Origin: Oscillatoriales cyanobacterium RM2_1_1
GTDB lineage: Bacteria; Cyanobacteriota; Cyanobacteriia; Cyanobacteriales; Microcoleaceae
Direction: 5' to 3'
Assembly: GCA_012033335.1 (NCBI GenBank)
Contig: JAAURB010000045.1
Coordinates: 1-40,182 of the forward strand
DNA length: 40,182 nucleotides
Of the stretch, positions 26,377-35,961 are shown one piece after another. Under the pieces are notes generated by a model. That model did no database searches and had not been told where the DNA came from. It was given only the letters and a program-made list of their open reading frames with translations. The position numbers and the translations under genes are program-made. Every line of letters begins with the position of its first letter. Position 1 is the first letter of the stretch.

Positions 26377-27279
26377 ATGAGCAGTTTTGGTAGAGTGATG
26401 ACAGCGATGGTTACCCCCTTTGCTGAGGACGGTAGCGTTCACTATGGGATGGCAGAGAGGCTAGCTGTCCACCTGATTGAGCAGGGAACTGATACCCTTG
26501 TGGTCTGCGGAACAACGGGGGAATCTCCATCTCTGACCTGGGATGAGGAGTATCAGCTTTTTCAAGCTGTCAAGCAGGCTGTTGGCTCTCAGGCCAAGGT
26601 CATAGGCGGAACTGGATCAAATTCAACCCAAGAGGCGATTTCTGCGACTCTGAAAGCTGCTAAGCTAGGTTTGGATGGATCGTTGCAGGTCGTTCCCTAC
26701 TACAACAAACCTCCCCAGGAAGGACTGTATGAGCATTTTAAGGCGATCGCTCGGGCCTGTCCTGAGTTGCCCATCATGCTTTACAACATTCCAGGTCGTA
26801 CCGGTCAAAATCTTTTGCCTGAGACGGTGGCCAGACTAGCGGAAATTCCTAATATCGTGGCGGTGAAGGAAGCAAGCGGGAGTTTAGACCAGGTTAGTCA
26901 AATTCGGTGCTTGACATCTGCCGAATTTAAGATCTACTCTGGAGATGATTCGTTAACATTACCAATGCTGTCTGTGGGAGCAGTTGGAGTAGTGAGCGTT
27001 GCTAGCCATCTAGTGGGAAAGCAACTGCAACGAATGATTCAGGCATTTGAAATGGGTCAAATTCAAATTGCAGCCGAAATTCATCTACAGCTCTTTGACT
27101 TGTTTAAGGCTTTGTTCATCACAACCAATCCAATTCCTATAAAACTCGCCTTGAACTGGCAGGGTTGGGATGTTGGTAAGACCCGTTTACCGTTGTGCGA
27201 ACCCGCTCCGCAAACTGTTCAGAAGCTGGAGGAAGTGCTCGGTAAGTTGTCAGATCAGGTGAACGGAATGTCAGTTTGA
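26377..27279 (+). CDS. dapA: 4-hydroxy-tetrahydrodipicolinate synthase
   Basis: DapA condenses aspartate semialdehyde with pyruvate, the first step committed to diaminopimelate and lysine. The TIM-barrel protein of 300 residues has GTTGESPSL (45-53), Tyr136 in [10 protein letters not shown] and the Schiff-base Lys164 in VAVKEASG. The ATG at 26377 gives the usual N-terminus [14 protein letters not shown]. It uses the product of Asd encoded immediately upstream (156 bp gap). Feedback inhibition by lysine is common in the family but is not readable here. Confidence 0.96.
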   Translation: MSSFGRVMTAMVTPFAEDGSVHYGMAERLAVHLIEQGTDTLVVCGTTGESPSLTWDEEYQLFQAVKQAVGSQAKVIGGTGSNSTQEAISATLKAAKLGLDGSLQVVPYYNKPPQEGLYEHFKAIARACPELPIMLYNIPGRTGQNLLPETVARLAEIPNIVAVKEASGSLDQVSQIRCLTSAEFKIYSGDDSLTLPMLSVGAVGVVSVASHLVGKQLQRMIQAFEMGQIQIAAEIHLQLFDLFKALFITTNPIPIKLALNWQGWDVGKTRLPLCEPAPQTVQKLEEVLGKLSDQVNGMSV

Positions 27280-27713
27280 AATGTCTAGACATGTCAAGGG
27301 CATAGGCCGATAAAAGTGCAGAGAGATATAAAGTTTGGTTTTAGTTTCATTTTTTTTAGGGTCTCTTTTCAAATTCAGTTCAACGATTTAGGTTTAAAGG
27401 TAGTAATTTTCATTCCTGAAGTTTCCAAGCAACCAAATAGTTCCTGAGTTGAGGGCCAATCTTAACAGTTGGTTTCAAGTATTAGTTTGAGGGATTGAAT
27501 GTTTAAGTTATATCTTTATCGGCTTTCGTACAGGCTTCTTTTCAGTTCTCCATAATCTTTACAAGGTTATTTAAGTTAATTAATTCTATGCAGGTACAAC
27601 CAAACTATGTAGCCAATATCTAGACAGTCAAATCATCATGTCAATTCTTCGGGACAAGAGTCCCATCAACAATCACAAACCTTTTACTCAATCAAACAAT
27701 CCAAGCAAAATCT
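27280..27713. other. long leader/intergenic region before rnj
   Basis: The 434 bp between dapA and rnj start with a perfect 12-bp palindrome ATGTCTAGACAT (27281-27292) and contain a T8 run (27350-27357) that could end dapA transcripts, although I see no strong stem before it. The rest is AT-rich and without ORFs. It may include a separate rnj promoter and long 5' UTR. I see no known riboswitch. Confidence 0.45.
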
Positions 27714-29609
27714 ATGGTTAGAAACGGCATCCAATCCATGAATGGAAACAAAAACTTGATCGAAAAATCTCAGCGTCCTAGCCTATCTAGTGCGTCCAAT
27801 TCCAGTCCGTCAAATGCATCCAATGCCTCCGCCCTAAAAATTATTCCCCTGGGAGGACTCCACGAGATTGGTAAGAATACCTGCGTTTTTGAATATGGGG
27901 ATGAGATTATTCTTCTGGATGCGGGACTGGCATTTCCCACCGATGGTATGCATGGAGTCAATATTGTCCTACCCGATGTTTCCTATCTGCGGGAAAATCG
28001 CGATCGCATCAAGGGCATGATTGTCACCCATGGCCACGAAGATCACATTGGGGGCATTGCCTATCATCTGAAGCAGTTTGACATTCCAGTAATCTATGGC
28101 CCTCGTCTGGCCATGGCCTTACTTCAGGGGAAGTTAGAGGAAGCGGGGGTCAGTGATAATACTGAGCTTCGCACCGTGCGTCCGCGAGAAATTGTCCGCA
28201 TTGGCAAGAATTTTCTGGTGGAGTACATTCGCAATACTCACTCGATTGCCGATAGCTTTACCGTTGCCATCAATACACCTATTGGCGTGGTGATTCACAG
28301 CGGAGATTTCAAAATTGACCATACTCCGGTGGATGGAGAATTCTTCGATTTTCAGCGGTTGGCAGAATATGGTGAGAAAGGAGTTCATTGTCTGCTGAGT
28401 GACTCCACCAATGCTGAGGTTCCTGGGTTTACCCCCTCTGAGCGCTCGGTTTATCCCAATTTGGAGCGGATTTTTGCCCAAGCCCAGGGACGATTGCTAG
28501 TTACTACATTCGCCTCTTCAGTTCATCGCTTAAATCTGATTTTGGCGGCGGCTCAGAAGTTGGGACGCTCAGTAGCGGTTGTGGGACGTTCGATGTTGAA
28601 TGTGATTGCCCATGCCCGCAACCTGGGCTACATCAAGTGCCCGGATAACTTGTTTGTTCCTTTAGGGGCGATCAGCGGAATGCCAGACGATAAGGTTCTG
28701 ATCTTAACCACAGGTTCCCAGGGAGAGCCCTTGTCTGCCCTGACCCGGATCGCCAACGGGGCTCATCGTCAGCTCAGTATTAAGGCGGGAGATACGGTTG
28801 TCTTCTCGGCTAACCCCATTCCCGGCAATACTATTGCTGTGGTTAATACCATTGATAAGCTAATGATGATGGGGGCGAATGTGATTTACGGCAAGGATAA
28901 AGGAATCCATGTTTCAGGTCATGGTTGTCAGGAAGATCATAAATTGATGTTGGCCCTGACCCGTCCAAAATTCTTTGTTCCAGTTCATGGGGAGCATCGG
29001 ATGTTGGTGCAGCATAGCAAAACGGCCCAGAGTATGGGAATTCCTCCGGAGAATATGATTATCATCGATAACGGCGATGTTGTAGAACTGACCCCTGACT
29101 CAATTCGGGTGGCCGGTAAAGTTGCATCCGGGGTTGAGCCGGTAGATGCTTCCCGCTCTGGAGTAGTCAGGGATGATGTCATGCGGGAACGTCAGCAGTT
29201 GGCGGCGGATGGAGTTGTAACGGTGGCTGTTGCCGTAGGGGTAGGTGGTGAACTCCTGGCTCAACCTGAAGTTCATCTGAAGGGGGTAGTGACTTCGGCT
29301 GATCTGGCCACCCTGCAAAACCAAATTGCCCAATCGATTGAGCATACTCTAAGCGATCGCTGGTCAGAATTTTCCCGCTCCTTTGGAGATGGTCAGCAGG
29401 AGATTGATTGGGTTGGGGTCAAAACTCAAGTTGAACGGGCCATTCAGCGGCTCTTACGCCGGGAATTACAGAGCAATCCTCTGTTGGTTTTACTGCTGCA
29501 AACCTCCTCAGGCCAAACTAATTCCCCTCAAACTTCTGATGAGCCTTCTACTGATGATCAATTCCGAGGACGGCGACGACCCCGTACCGCCGCACGAGTT
29601 GCTTCATAG
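27714..29609 (+). CDS. rnj: ribonuclease J
   Basis: RNase J is a metallo-beta-lactamase/beta-CASP nuclease with endo- and 5'-3' exonuclease activity in RNA processing and decay. The 631-residue protein has a Ser/Asn-rich N-terminal extension (20-40), the catalytic HGHEDH motif (106-111), an SDSTNAEVPG block, the beta-CASP domain and a C-terminal domain ending in the basic tail GRRRPRTAARVAS. An in-frame Met at residue 9 (MNGNKN) is an alternative start. asd-dapA-rnj is the usual cyanobacterial order. A GC-rich hairpin follows the stop. Confidence 0.95.
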   Translation: MVRNGIQSMNGNKNLIEKSQRPSLSSASNSSPSNASNASALKIIPLGGLHEIGKNTCVFEYGDEIILLDAGLAFPTDGMHGVNIVLPDVSYLRENRDRIKGMIVTHGHEDHIGGIAYHLKQFDIPVIYGPRLAMALLQGKLEEAGVSDNTELRTVRPREIVRIGKNFLVEYIRNTHSIADSFTVAINTPIGVVIHSGDFKIDHTPVDGEFFDFQRLAEYGEKGVHCLLSDSTNAEVPGFTPSERSVYPNLERIFAQAQGRLLVTTFASSVHRLNLILAAAQKLGRSVAVVGRSMLNVIAHARNLGYIKCPDNLFVPLGAISGMPDDKVLILTTGSQGEPLSALTRIANGAHRQLSIKAGDTVVFSANPIPGNTIAVVNTIDKLMMMGANVIYGKDKGIHVSGHGCQEDHKLMLALTRPKFFVPVHGEHRMLVQHSKTAQSMGIPPENMIIIDNGDVVELTPDSIRVAGKVASGVEPVDASRSGVVRDDVMRERQQLAADGVVTVAVAVGVGGELLAQPEVHLKGVVTSADLATLQNQIAQSIEHTLSDRWSEFSRSFGDGQQEIDWVGVKTQVERAIQRLLRRELQSNPLLVLLLQTSSGQTNSPQTSDEPSTDDQFRGRRRPRTAARVAS

Positions 29610-29625
29610 TCCGGTCGGGGGGTCG

Positions 29626-29651
29626 GGGCAGGGTTGCCCTGCCCTTCTTCT
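29626..29651 (+). terminator. probable intrinsic terminator of rnj
   Basis: A perfect 8-bp stem GGGCAGGG (29626-29633), loop TTG, CCCTGCCC (29637-29644) is followed by TTCTTCT. It lies 16 bp after the rnj stop. The T-tract is interrupted, so strength is uncertain; the hairpin may also belong to an intergenic repeat family. Confidence 0.5.
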
Positions 29652-29736
29652 GGGTTTATGAAAGTTGTCATGGATTTGTAGAAGATAGATAGATTTAGTC
29701 AACGGATAAATAGCAAGTCGCACCGGGAGAGCTAGA

Positions 29737-31167
29737 GTGAGCGAATTTGACTACGATTTGATCATTATTGGCGCAGGAGTTGGGGGTCATGGCGCAGCCA
29801 TTCATGGGGTAGGCTGTGGCCTGAAAACTGCCATTATTGAAAGGGCTGAGGTCGGAGGAACCTGCGTAAATCGGGGATGTATCCCGTCCAAAGCGTTACT
29901 GGCTGCCTCTGGACGGGTACGGGAGTTGCGCGATACCCATCACCTCAAAACTCTAGGTATTCAACTGGGGAACGTCAACTTTGAGCGGCAGGCGATCGCT
30001 GACCACGCCGATAATATCGTAGCCAAGCTCCGAGGCGACATGACTAATAGCCTCAAACGCCTAGGGATTGACGTGATTCAAGGGTGGGGAAAAATTGCGG
30101 CCCCTCAGAAAGTCACCGTTGATACTCCGGGGGGGGAGAAGACCTTTACAGCCAGAGATATTATTCTTGCCCCAGGATCAGTTCCCTTCGTGCCTCCGGG
30201 CATCGAGCTTGACCACAAAACTGTCTTTACCAGCGACGATGCCCTCAAACTCGAGTGGTTGCCCCAGTGGATTGCGATTATTGGCAGTGGTTATATTGGC
30301 TTAGAATTCTCTGACATTTATACGGCGTTGGGGTGTGAGATTACCCTGATCGAAGCCCTTGATCAGTTGATGCCCACCTTTGACCCGGATATTGCCAAAA
30401 TAGCTCAACGGGTGCTGATCAGCCCCAGGGATGTGGAAACCCATGCTGGGAAGCTGGCCCTAAAAGTGACACCTGGAGCGCCGGTGATAATTGAGCTTGC
30501 CGATGCCAAAACCCGGGAAGTTGTCGAGATTTTAGAGGTGGATGCCTGTCTGGTGGCGACTGGTCGGGTTCCAGTTAGCCAGAATTTGGGGCTGGAAACC
30601 GTTGGGGTAGAGCCTGATCGGCGTAAATTTATTCCAGTCAATGATCATCTGGCGGTGCTCTCAGAAGGGGAGCCTGTGCCCCATCTGTGGGCCATTGGAG
30701 ATGTGACGGGTAAGATGATGTTGGCCCATGCCGCTTCTGCCCAAGGTATTGCCGTTGTAGAAACGATTTGTGGCCGGGAACGGCAGGTTGACTATCGGAG
30801 TATTCCAGCGGCGGCTTTTACTCACCCGGAGATTAGTTATGTGGGTCTGAGTGAACCGGCGGCCCAGGAAATGGCCACCATGGAAGGCTTTGAGGTGGGG
30901 ACAGTCAAAACGTATTTCAAGGGAAATTCTAAAGCGATCGCCGAAGGAGAAACGGAAGGTCTGGCTAAGGTGATTTACCGCAAAGATACCGGAGAGCTTT
31001 TAGGGGTTCATATCATCGGGCTCCATGCCTCTGACCTGATTCAAGAAGCGGCGAATGCGATCGCCCTGGGTCAATCGGTTCATAACCTGGCGTTCTCGGT
31101 TCATACCCACCCGACCCTGTCAGAGGTTCTAGATGAAGCCTATAAACGGGCTATGATGGCCCATTGA
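29737..31167 (+). CDS. lpdA: dihydrolipoyl dehydrogenase (E3)
   Basis: E3 reoxidises dihydrolipoamide in pyruvate dehydrogenase, and also serves the glycine cleavage system. The 476-residue flavoprotein has the FAD fold [13 protein letters not shown], the redox-active disulfide Cys43-Cys48 ([16 protein letters not shown]), the NAD-binding [15 protein letters not shown], the second FAD motif [15 protein letters not shown] and the C-terminal active-site His-Glu block [15 protein letters not shown]. The start is GTG at 29737, preceded by a GGGAGAG site. It is followed by trpC with 42 bp between; no other PDH gene is near. Confidence 0.95.
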   Translation: MSEFDYDLIIIGAGVGGHGAAIHGVGCGLKTAIIERAEVGGTCVNRGCIPSKALLAASGRVRELRDTHHLKTLGIQLGNVNFERQAIADHADNIVAKLRGDMTNSLKRLGIDVIQGWGKIAAPQKVTVDTPGGEKTFTARDIILAPGSVPFVPPGIELDHKTVFTSDDALKLEWLPQWIAIIGSGYIGLEFSDIYTALGCEITLIEALDQLMPTFDPDIAKIAQRVLISPRDVETHAGKLALKVTPGAPVIIELADAKTREVVEILEVDACLVATGRVPVSQNLGLETVGVEPDRRKFIPVNDHLAVLSEGEPVPHLWAIGDVTGKMMLAHAASAQGIAVVETICGRERQVDYRSIPAAAFTHPEISYVGLSEPAAQEMATMEGFEVGTVKTYFKGNSKAIAEGETEGLAKVIYRKDTGELLGVHIIGLHASDLIQEAANAIALGQSVHNLAFSVHTHPTLSEVLDEAYKRAMMAH

Positions 31168-31209
31168 GTTTTGACCTGTTTGCTGCTTCTGTTGTTCTGA
31201 GCCTGTGCT

Positions 31210-32106
31210 ATGGAAATTCGCCGTCGTCCCCCAAGTCCTGATGTTAATGTGATTGGTCTACGATATCAGGTTGTCATGCCAGATACTGAGCCGCAAAATA
31301 TTCTAGAGGAGATCGTCTGGCAGAAAGAAATCGAAGTTGAGCAGCGGCGAGAACAATGTCCCTTAGTTGACCTCCAGCGCAAACTTCAGTTTGCTCCCCC
31401 GGGGAGAAATTTTCGAGCGGCTCTGCAAGATTCCCCGACTCGACCCGCTGTGATTGCGGAGGTAAAAAAAGCCTCCCCCAGTCGAGGTGTGATCCGAGAA
31501 GACTTTGACCCGGTGGCGATCGCCCAATCCTATGAACAAGCCGGAGCCACCTGCCTTTCGGTGCTGACGGATGAAAAATACTTCCAGGGAAGTTTTGAGA
31601 ATTTGGCTAAGATTCGGGGTGCAGTACAAATTCCCCTGTTGTGCAAGGAATTTATCATCTATCCCTATCAGATTTACCAGGCTCGAATTTCTGGGGCCGA
31701 TGCGGTGCTGTTAATTGCGGCAATCTTATCTGATCAAGACCTGCAATACTTTACAAAAATTATCACCAAGCTGGGCATGACTCCTCTGGTGGAGGTGCAT
31801 ACCCTGGAGGAACTGGGTCGGGTGCTGGCCTTGTCGAATGTCAATTTGATTGGGATTAATAACCGCAATCTGACGGATTTTTCCGTTGATCTACAGACCA
31901 CGGCCCACCTGTTAACTGATCGACAGGAAGTTATCGCAACCCGAAATCTGTTGATTGTCAGTGAGTCAGGGCTACGTGGTGCAGCCGATCTGAAGTTTGT
32001 GGCTACAGCCGGAGCCCGGGCCGTTTTGATCGGTGAATCCTTGATCCGCCAGCCCGATCCAGGAATCGCTTTATATCAATTGATTCAAGACTTGATTCAA
32101 GGGTAA
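31210..32106 (+). CDS. trpC: indole-3-glycerol phosphate synthase
   Basis: TrpC closes the indole ring in tryptophan synthesis. The 298-residue TIM barrel has the catalytic [47 protein letters not shown] and the phosphate-binding [11 protein letters not shown] / [12 protein letters not shown] cyanobacterial N-terminal extension ([21 protein letters not shown]) of about 35 residues precedes the core. Other trp genes are elsewhere, as is usual in cyanobacteria. It sits tightly between lpdA and an MnmC-like gene (3 bp gap). Confidence 0.95.
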   Translation: MEIRRRPPSPDVNVIGLRYQVVMPDTEPQNILEEIVWQKEIEVEQRREQCPLVDLQRKLQFAPPGRNFRAALQDSPTRPAVIAEVKKASPSRGVIREDFDPVAIAQSYEQAGATCLSVLTDEKYFQGSFENLAKIRGAVQIPLLCKEFIIYPYQIYQARISGADAVLLIAAILSDQDLQYFTKIITKLGMTPLVEVHTLEELGRVLALSNVNLIGINNRNLTDFSVDLQTTAHLLTDRQEVIATRNLLIVSESGLRGAADLKFVATAGARAVLIGESLIRQPDPGIALYQLIQDLIQG

Positions 32107-32109
32107 TGA

Positions 32110-33057
32110 ATGTTGGGTTCAGAAGGGGGTTTAGGTTTGATGGCAAGACCTGTGAATTCATCCCAGCCTCCATCTGAGCCACTACGGCTTCATCCGACTG
32201 ACGACGGCTCATTTACATTATTTTCTGAACAATTTCAGGAGTACTTTCACAGTTACTCTGGGGCGAAGTTGGAGGCCAGAATTAAGTATGTCGAACCCCT
32301 ACATCTGGCTCAAAAGGCAACTCAGCCCCGCCTGCGGTTGTTGGATGTCTGTTATGGATTGGGATATAACACTGCCGCAGCCCTTGAGACAATCTGGGCG
32401 GTAAACCCCCATTGTCAAATTGAGTGGATCGGCTTGGAACTGGACAAAACGGTGCCGCAAACGGCGATCGCCCATCAACTCCTGGATACCTATCCAGGGG
32501 CCATTGTACAGGTGCTCACGGCATTATTACACGATCATCAGGTGATGACGGAGCGGTTTCAAGGGCAGTTGCTCTGGGGAGATGCCCGGATCACATTGCA
32601 GCAAATTGATCAGGCTAGTTTTCAGGCCGATGGGATTTTTCTCGATCCGTTTTCACCCCCCACTTGTCCCCAGCTCTGGACTGTCGATTTTTTCAATCTT
32701 CTGGTTCGGTGCTTGAAACCCACTGGACGGCTGGCGACCTATTCCTGTGCCGCCGCTATTCGCAGTGCTCTCCAGGAAGTGGGTCTTAAAATTGGCGCGA
32801 CTCCTCCCTTTGGTCGTCGCGCTCCTGGAACTGTAGCGGGTTTTGTCGATCTGGATTTGCCTCCTTTGTCTCAACAGGAACAGGAGCATCTCCGTACCCG
32901 GGCCGCCATTCCCTACCGCGATCCGCTGCTTCAGGATTCTGCCTCTGCAATTCAGAGCCGCCGTCAACAGGAACAGCAGCTTCACCCCGAACTTGAACCC
33001 ACATCCCACTGGAAAAAACGTTGGGCCAGCTCCTGGATTGACCCTGTTTCATCCTGA
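32110..33057 (+). CDS. MnmC-like SAM-dependent methyltransferase (DUF752)
   Basis: The 315-residue protein resembles the methyltransferase half of MnmC, which completes mnm5U34 in tRNA; the FAD oxidase half is absent, as in many bacteria outside the enterics. The core has LRLHPTDDGSFTLFSEQFQE, the SAM motif LLDVCYGLGYNT, an acidic IGLELDK strand end, the FLDPFSPPTCPQLW catalytic loop and GRLATYSCAAAIRSALQEVG. The ATG at 32110 or the internal Met at residue 11 (MARPVNS) could start it. It is 3 bp from trpC, so likely co-transcribed. A perfect 16-bp AT-rich palindrome overlaps the stop (33057-33072). Confidence 0.87.
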   Translation: MLGSEGGLGLMARPVNSSQPPSEPLRLHPTDDGSFTLFSEQFQEYFHSYSGAKLEARIKYVEPLHLAQKATQPRLRLLDVCYGLGYNTAAALETIWAVNPHCQIEWIGLELDKTVPQTAIAHQLLDTYPGAIVQVLTALLHDHQVMTERFQGQLLWGDARITLQQIDQASFQADGIFLDPFSPPTCPQLWTVDFFNLLVRCLKPTGRLATYSCAAAIRSALQEVGLKIGATPPFGRRAPGTVAGFVDLDLPPLSQQEQEHLRTRAAIPYRDPLLQDSASAIQSRRQQEQQLHPELEPTSHWKKRWASSWIDPVSS

Positions 33058-33197
33058 AAATCTATAGATTTTCTGATCCTCAGGTTATCTGTGGAATCAG
33101 TAATTAGTATGATCATCAAGTTGATCTTGTGAAATCATTATTCACGGATACCCCGGTTAAAAACCACATCTATTCCTTTTAAACCAGAGCGTTATTC

Positions 33198-34565
33198 ATG
33201 GTAGCAATCGCAATCTTAGCCGCTGGACGCGGAACCCGGATGAAGTCTGACCTGCCCAAGGTTTTGCATCAACTGGGGAGTCGAACCCTGGTTCAACGGG
33301 TTTTAGATAGTTGTCAAATCCTTCAGCCTTCCCGTCAGTTTGTGATTGTGGGATACCGCAGTGAACTGGTACAACAGGCTTTGGCCAATCCTGAGTCATT
33401 TTCTGGGGCAATAGAATTTGTTGAGCAGACGGAACAATTGGGCACAGGTCATGCCGTTCAGCAGTTATTACCTCACTTGGCCGGATTCTCAGGAGATGTA
33501 TTGGTGTTGAATGGGGATGTGCCCCTGCTACGACCCCAGACCTTAGAACAGTTAATGCAGATTCACCAGGAGCGCCGTAGCGCCGCCACCATTTTGACCG
33601 CCCACCTGCCCAATCCAAAGGGCTATGGCCGGGTGTTTTGTGATAGTCAAAATCAGGTGAAGCAAATCGTTGAAGACCGGGATTGTACCGATGCCCAGCG
33701 CCAGAACCACCGGATTAATGCGGGGGTTTATTGTTTCCACTGGCCGGCCTTGGCCAAAATCCTCCCCAATCTTCAGGCCAATAACGATCAGCAGGAATAT
33801 TATTTAACGGATGTGGTTTATCATCTTGATCCGGTCGTGGCCATGGATGTAGAAGACTATCGGGAAATTTCCGGCATCAATAACCGCAAACAATTGGCGG
33901 CGGCTTATCAGGTTTTGCAGGAGTGGGTTAAGGATGATTGGATGGCGACAGGAGTCACCCTGATTGACCCTGACAGTAACACAATTGACGATACCGTTCA
34001 GCTTGAGCCCGATGTGGTGATCGAGCCCCAAACCCATCTGCGGGGCAAGACCATCATTCAGTCCGGTAGTCGGATAGGCCCTGGCACCCTGATTGAAGAC
34101 AGTCAAATTGGCAAGAACGTGACGATTTTATATTCAGTGGTTTCCGAGAGCGCCGTGGCTGATCAGACCAGAGTTGGCCCCTATGCCCATGTTCGCGGCC
34201 AGACCAATGTCGGCTCAGCCTGCCGGATTGGGAACTTCGTTGAACTCAAAAAGGTGCAGGTGGGCGATCTCACGAATATTGCCCATCTTTCCTATATTGG
34301 CGATGCCACCCTGGGAGAAAAAGTGAATATTGGGGCAGGAACCATCACAGCAAATTATGACGGGGTGCAAAAGCATCATACGACTATCGGCGATCGCTCT
34401 AAAACCGGATCAAATAGCGTTTTAGTTGCACCTCTGACCATTGGTGAGGATGTCACTATTGCCGCCGGTTCAACGATCACCGAAGACGTTGCGGACGATT
34501 GCCTGGCTATTGCTCGGGAGCGTCAGGTGACTAAACCAGGATGGCGATTAAAATTCAACTCATAG
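33198..34565 (+). CDS. glmU: bifunctional UDP-N-acetylglucosamine pyrophosphorylase / glucosamine-1-phosphate N-acetyltransferase
   Basis: GlmU makes UDP-GlcNAc for peptidoglycan and lipopolysaccharide. The N-terminal uridyltransferase domain has the [18 protein letters not shown] loop and GTGHAVQQ; the C-terminal left-handed beta-helix (from about 255) has hexapeptide repeats and the acetyltransferase block [12 protein letters not shown] through [15 protein letters not shown]. The 455 residues match the family. It begins with ATG at 33198. It has its own 140-bp upstream gap. AATCAA-AAATTA-TTGATT followed by CTTTT (34590-34612) may be a weak terminator. Confidence 0.96.
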   Translation: MVAIAILAAGRGTRMKSDLPKVLHQLGSRTLVQRVLDSCQILQPSRQFVIVGYRSELVQQALANPESFSGAIEFVEQTEQLGTGHAVQQLLPHLAGFSGDVLVLNGDVPLLRPQTLEQLMQIHQERRSAATILTAHLPNPKGYGRVFCDSQNQVKQIVEDRDCTDAQRQNHRINAGVYCFHWPALAKILPNLQANNDQQEYYLTDVVYHLDPVVAMDVEDYREISGINNRKQLAAAYQVLQEWVKDDWMATGVTLIDPDSNTIDDTVQLEPDVVIEPQTHLRGKTIIQSGSRIGPGTLIEDSQIGKNVTILYSVVSESAVADQTRVGPYAHVRGQTNVGSACRIGNFVELKKVQVGDLTNIAHLSYIGDATLGEKVNIGAGTITANYDGVQKHHTTIGDRSKTGSNSVLVAPLTIGEDVTIAAGSTITEDVADDCLAIARERQVTKPGWRLKFNS

Positions 34566-34589
34566 ATCCGGCCCCGGAGCCGGAACCGT

Positions 34590-34612
34590 AATCAAAAATT
34601 ATTGATTCTTTT
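34590..34612 (+). terminator. weak candidate terminator after glmU
   Basis: AATCAA (34590-34595) and TTGATT (34602-34607) form a 6-bp AT-rich stem followed by CTTTT. A short GC hairpin (CCGGC/GCCGG) precedes it. Low stability makes this tentative. Confidence 0.3.
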
Positions 34613-34735
34613 CCAAATCAATTCCAAATCAAGTTGAGCCTGGCATCCCTTGTTTCCTCAAGGGAAACCCATGGATTGAGGGATTGGGTTTGCTTTGTCC
34701 TACACTCAAATTAGCCTAGTTCTTAAACCCAATTC

Positions 34736-35266
34736 TTATAGGACAGATTTCAATAAATCCGTCTCCAAAATTAAGGCCTGACTGAGGTCTGTGGCCTGGA
34801 AATTAGTATTCAATAGATTGACCCTGTAGAACATCGTGTGGTTCAGAATGGCTCCCCGTAAGTCTGCATCTTCCAAATCCGCATAGATAAATTTTGCCTG
34901 GGTCAGATTTGCCCCAGCTAAATTGGCACCCTTGAGATAAGCCTTGAAAAGTTTGGCCTGAGTCAGATTCACCCCTTGAAGATTAGCGCAGGTGAGTCGA
35001 GCGTTGGTCAAGTCCGCATGGGTTAAATTGGCATTCGTCAGGTTGGCAAATAGGTGGGCATTCTTAAGATTGGCTCCACTGAAGTTTACTCCTTGGAGAT
35101 TAGCCTGCCACAGTAAAGCATTTTCCAGATCCACCTCCCGCAGATCTGCTCCTTGCAAATCAACCTCAATAAACCCCCGCTTACCCGCAGCATAGCGGTC
35201 TAAAAGATCGTAGGTACTACTCACAGAGTGATTCTGCTTAGGTTGCCCTTGAGTCATATCCGGCAC
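34736..35266 (-). CDS. pentapeptide-repeat protein
   Basis: After about 40 residues without repeats, the protein consists of some 24 A(D/N)LXX pentapeptides (for example ANLQGVNFSGANLKNAHLFA), which fold into a right-handed quadrilateral beta-helix. There is no signal peptide, membrane segment or other domain. Such proteins are abundant in cyanobacteria and mostly of unknown function; a few mimic DNA or bind other proteins. The 176-residue length is ordinary. It is on the minus strand between glmU and a small unknown gene, apparently as a single-gene unit. Confidence 0.9.
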   Translation of the reverse strand: MPDMTQGQPKQNHSVSSTYDLLDRYAAGKRGFIEVDLQGADLREVDLENALLWQANLQGVNFSGANLKNAHLFANLTNANLTHADLTNARLTCANLQGVNLTQAKLFKAYLKGANLAGANLTQAKFIYADLEDADLRGAILNHTMFYRVNLLNTNFQATDLSQALILETDLLKSVL

Positions 35267-35334
35267 TTTAAACTAGCCAGGCACTCTCTCCGTTATAGCC
35301 CATTGTTATAATCCCGTGTAAATCGCTTGGTATC

Positions 35335-35724
35335 CTAGGCCAGAGCTTCAGGACAATACCCTAATCCCTTGACAAACTGGGAACGAAAGGCTTCTACCTC
35401 CTCCCGATTCGGTCTACCATGGGAAACGACCGCAACCTGATATCGTCGCATAACGCTCAAGGGCGTTTGCCCGGTTTCTAAACCCCAAAGTGCCATTTGA
35501 ATTCGGATATTAGCGGTGTGGGGAATTCCCAGTTCATTCATGAATGCGGTGAAGTCTCCATGCTGTTTTGGAGTCAGAGATTGGTGCATCTTAATCTTGA
35601 TAATCCATCCATCAATTTGATGAATAATAGTCAAGAACTTGAGAGGCAAAGTGCTATGGTTGCATAGATAATCGATCACCCGCAATGTCAAGCTGGTATT
35701 TGCCAAAGAATATAAATAATCCAT
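35335..35724 (-). CDS. conserved hypothetical protein
   Basis: I do not recognise this 129-residue protein. It looks soluble. The N-terminal half is mixed, with IDYLCNHSTLPLKFLTIIHQIDGW; the C-terminal half is helical and better structured: NIRIQMALWGLETGQTPLSVMRRYQVAVVSHGRPNREEVEAFRSQF then GLGYCPEAL. There are no obvious catalytic clusters. It is upstream of the pentapeptide gene on the same strand (68 bp gap), so a joint transcript is possible, and is divergent from queA. Confidence 0.7.
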   Translation of the reverse strand: MDYLYSLANTSLTLRVIDYLCNHSTLPLKFLTIIHQIDGWIIKIKMHQSLTPKQHGDFTAFMNELGIPHTANIRIQMALWGLETGQTPLSVMRRYQVAVVSHGRPNREEVEAFRSQFVKGLGYCPEALA

Positions 35725-35961
35725 TGATTTTCTCCCCGTCTATCTTGAAATGACCCCCAGAATATTACTTCTTCTGACTAAAAACCCACGCAGACTCTAT
35801 CAATTTAATTGCGTCAATCAGTAATTAGTTTTTTGAGTCTGTAATACTCTATCTCTATGATTACTGAACTGGGATCAATTGCATAGGGGAAAAGCCCCCG
35901 ACTTTTTCTGGGGGATCTTACCCAAACGTTTTCAGCAAATTCCATGTAGATTTAGCAACTT

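Noticed and set aside
33057-33072. AAAATCTATAGATTTT palindrome as terminator or operator
   Set aside because: It is a perfect 16-bp palindrome overlapping the MnmC-like stop, but AT-rich with no T-tract; chance cannot be excluded.
35897-35916. CCCCC-GACTTTTTCT-GGGGG hairpin upstream of queA as a terminator
   Set aside because: The stem is only five bases and the T run is in the loop rather than after the stem; it is also 45 bp before the queA start with no upstream gene on that strand.
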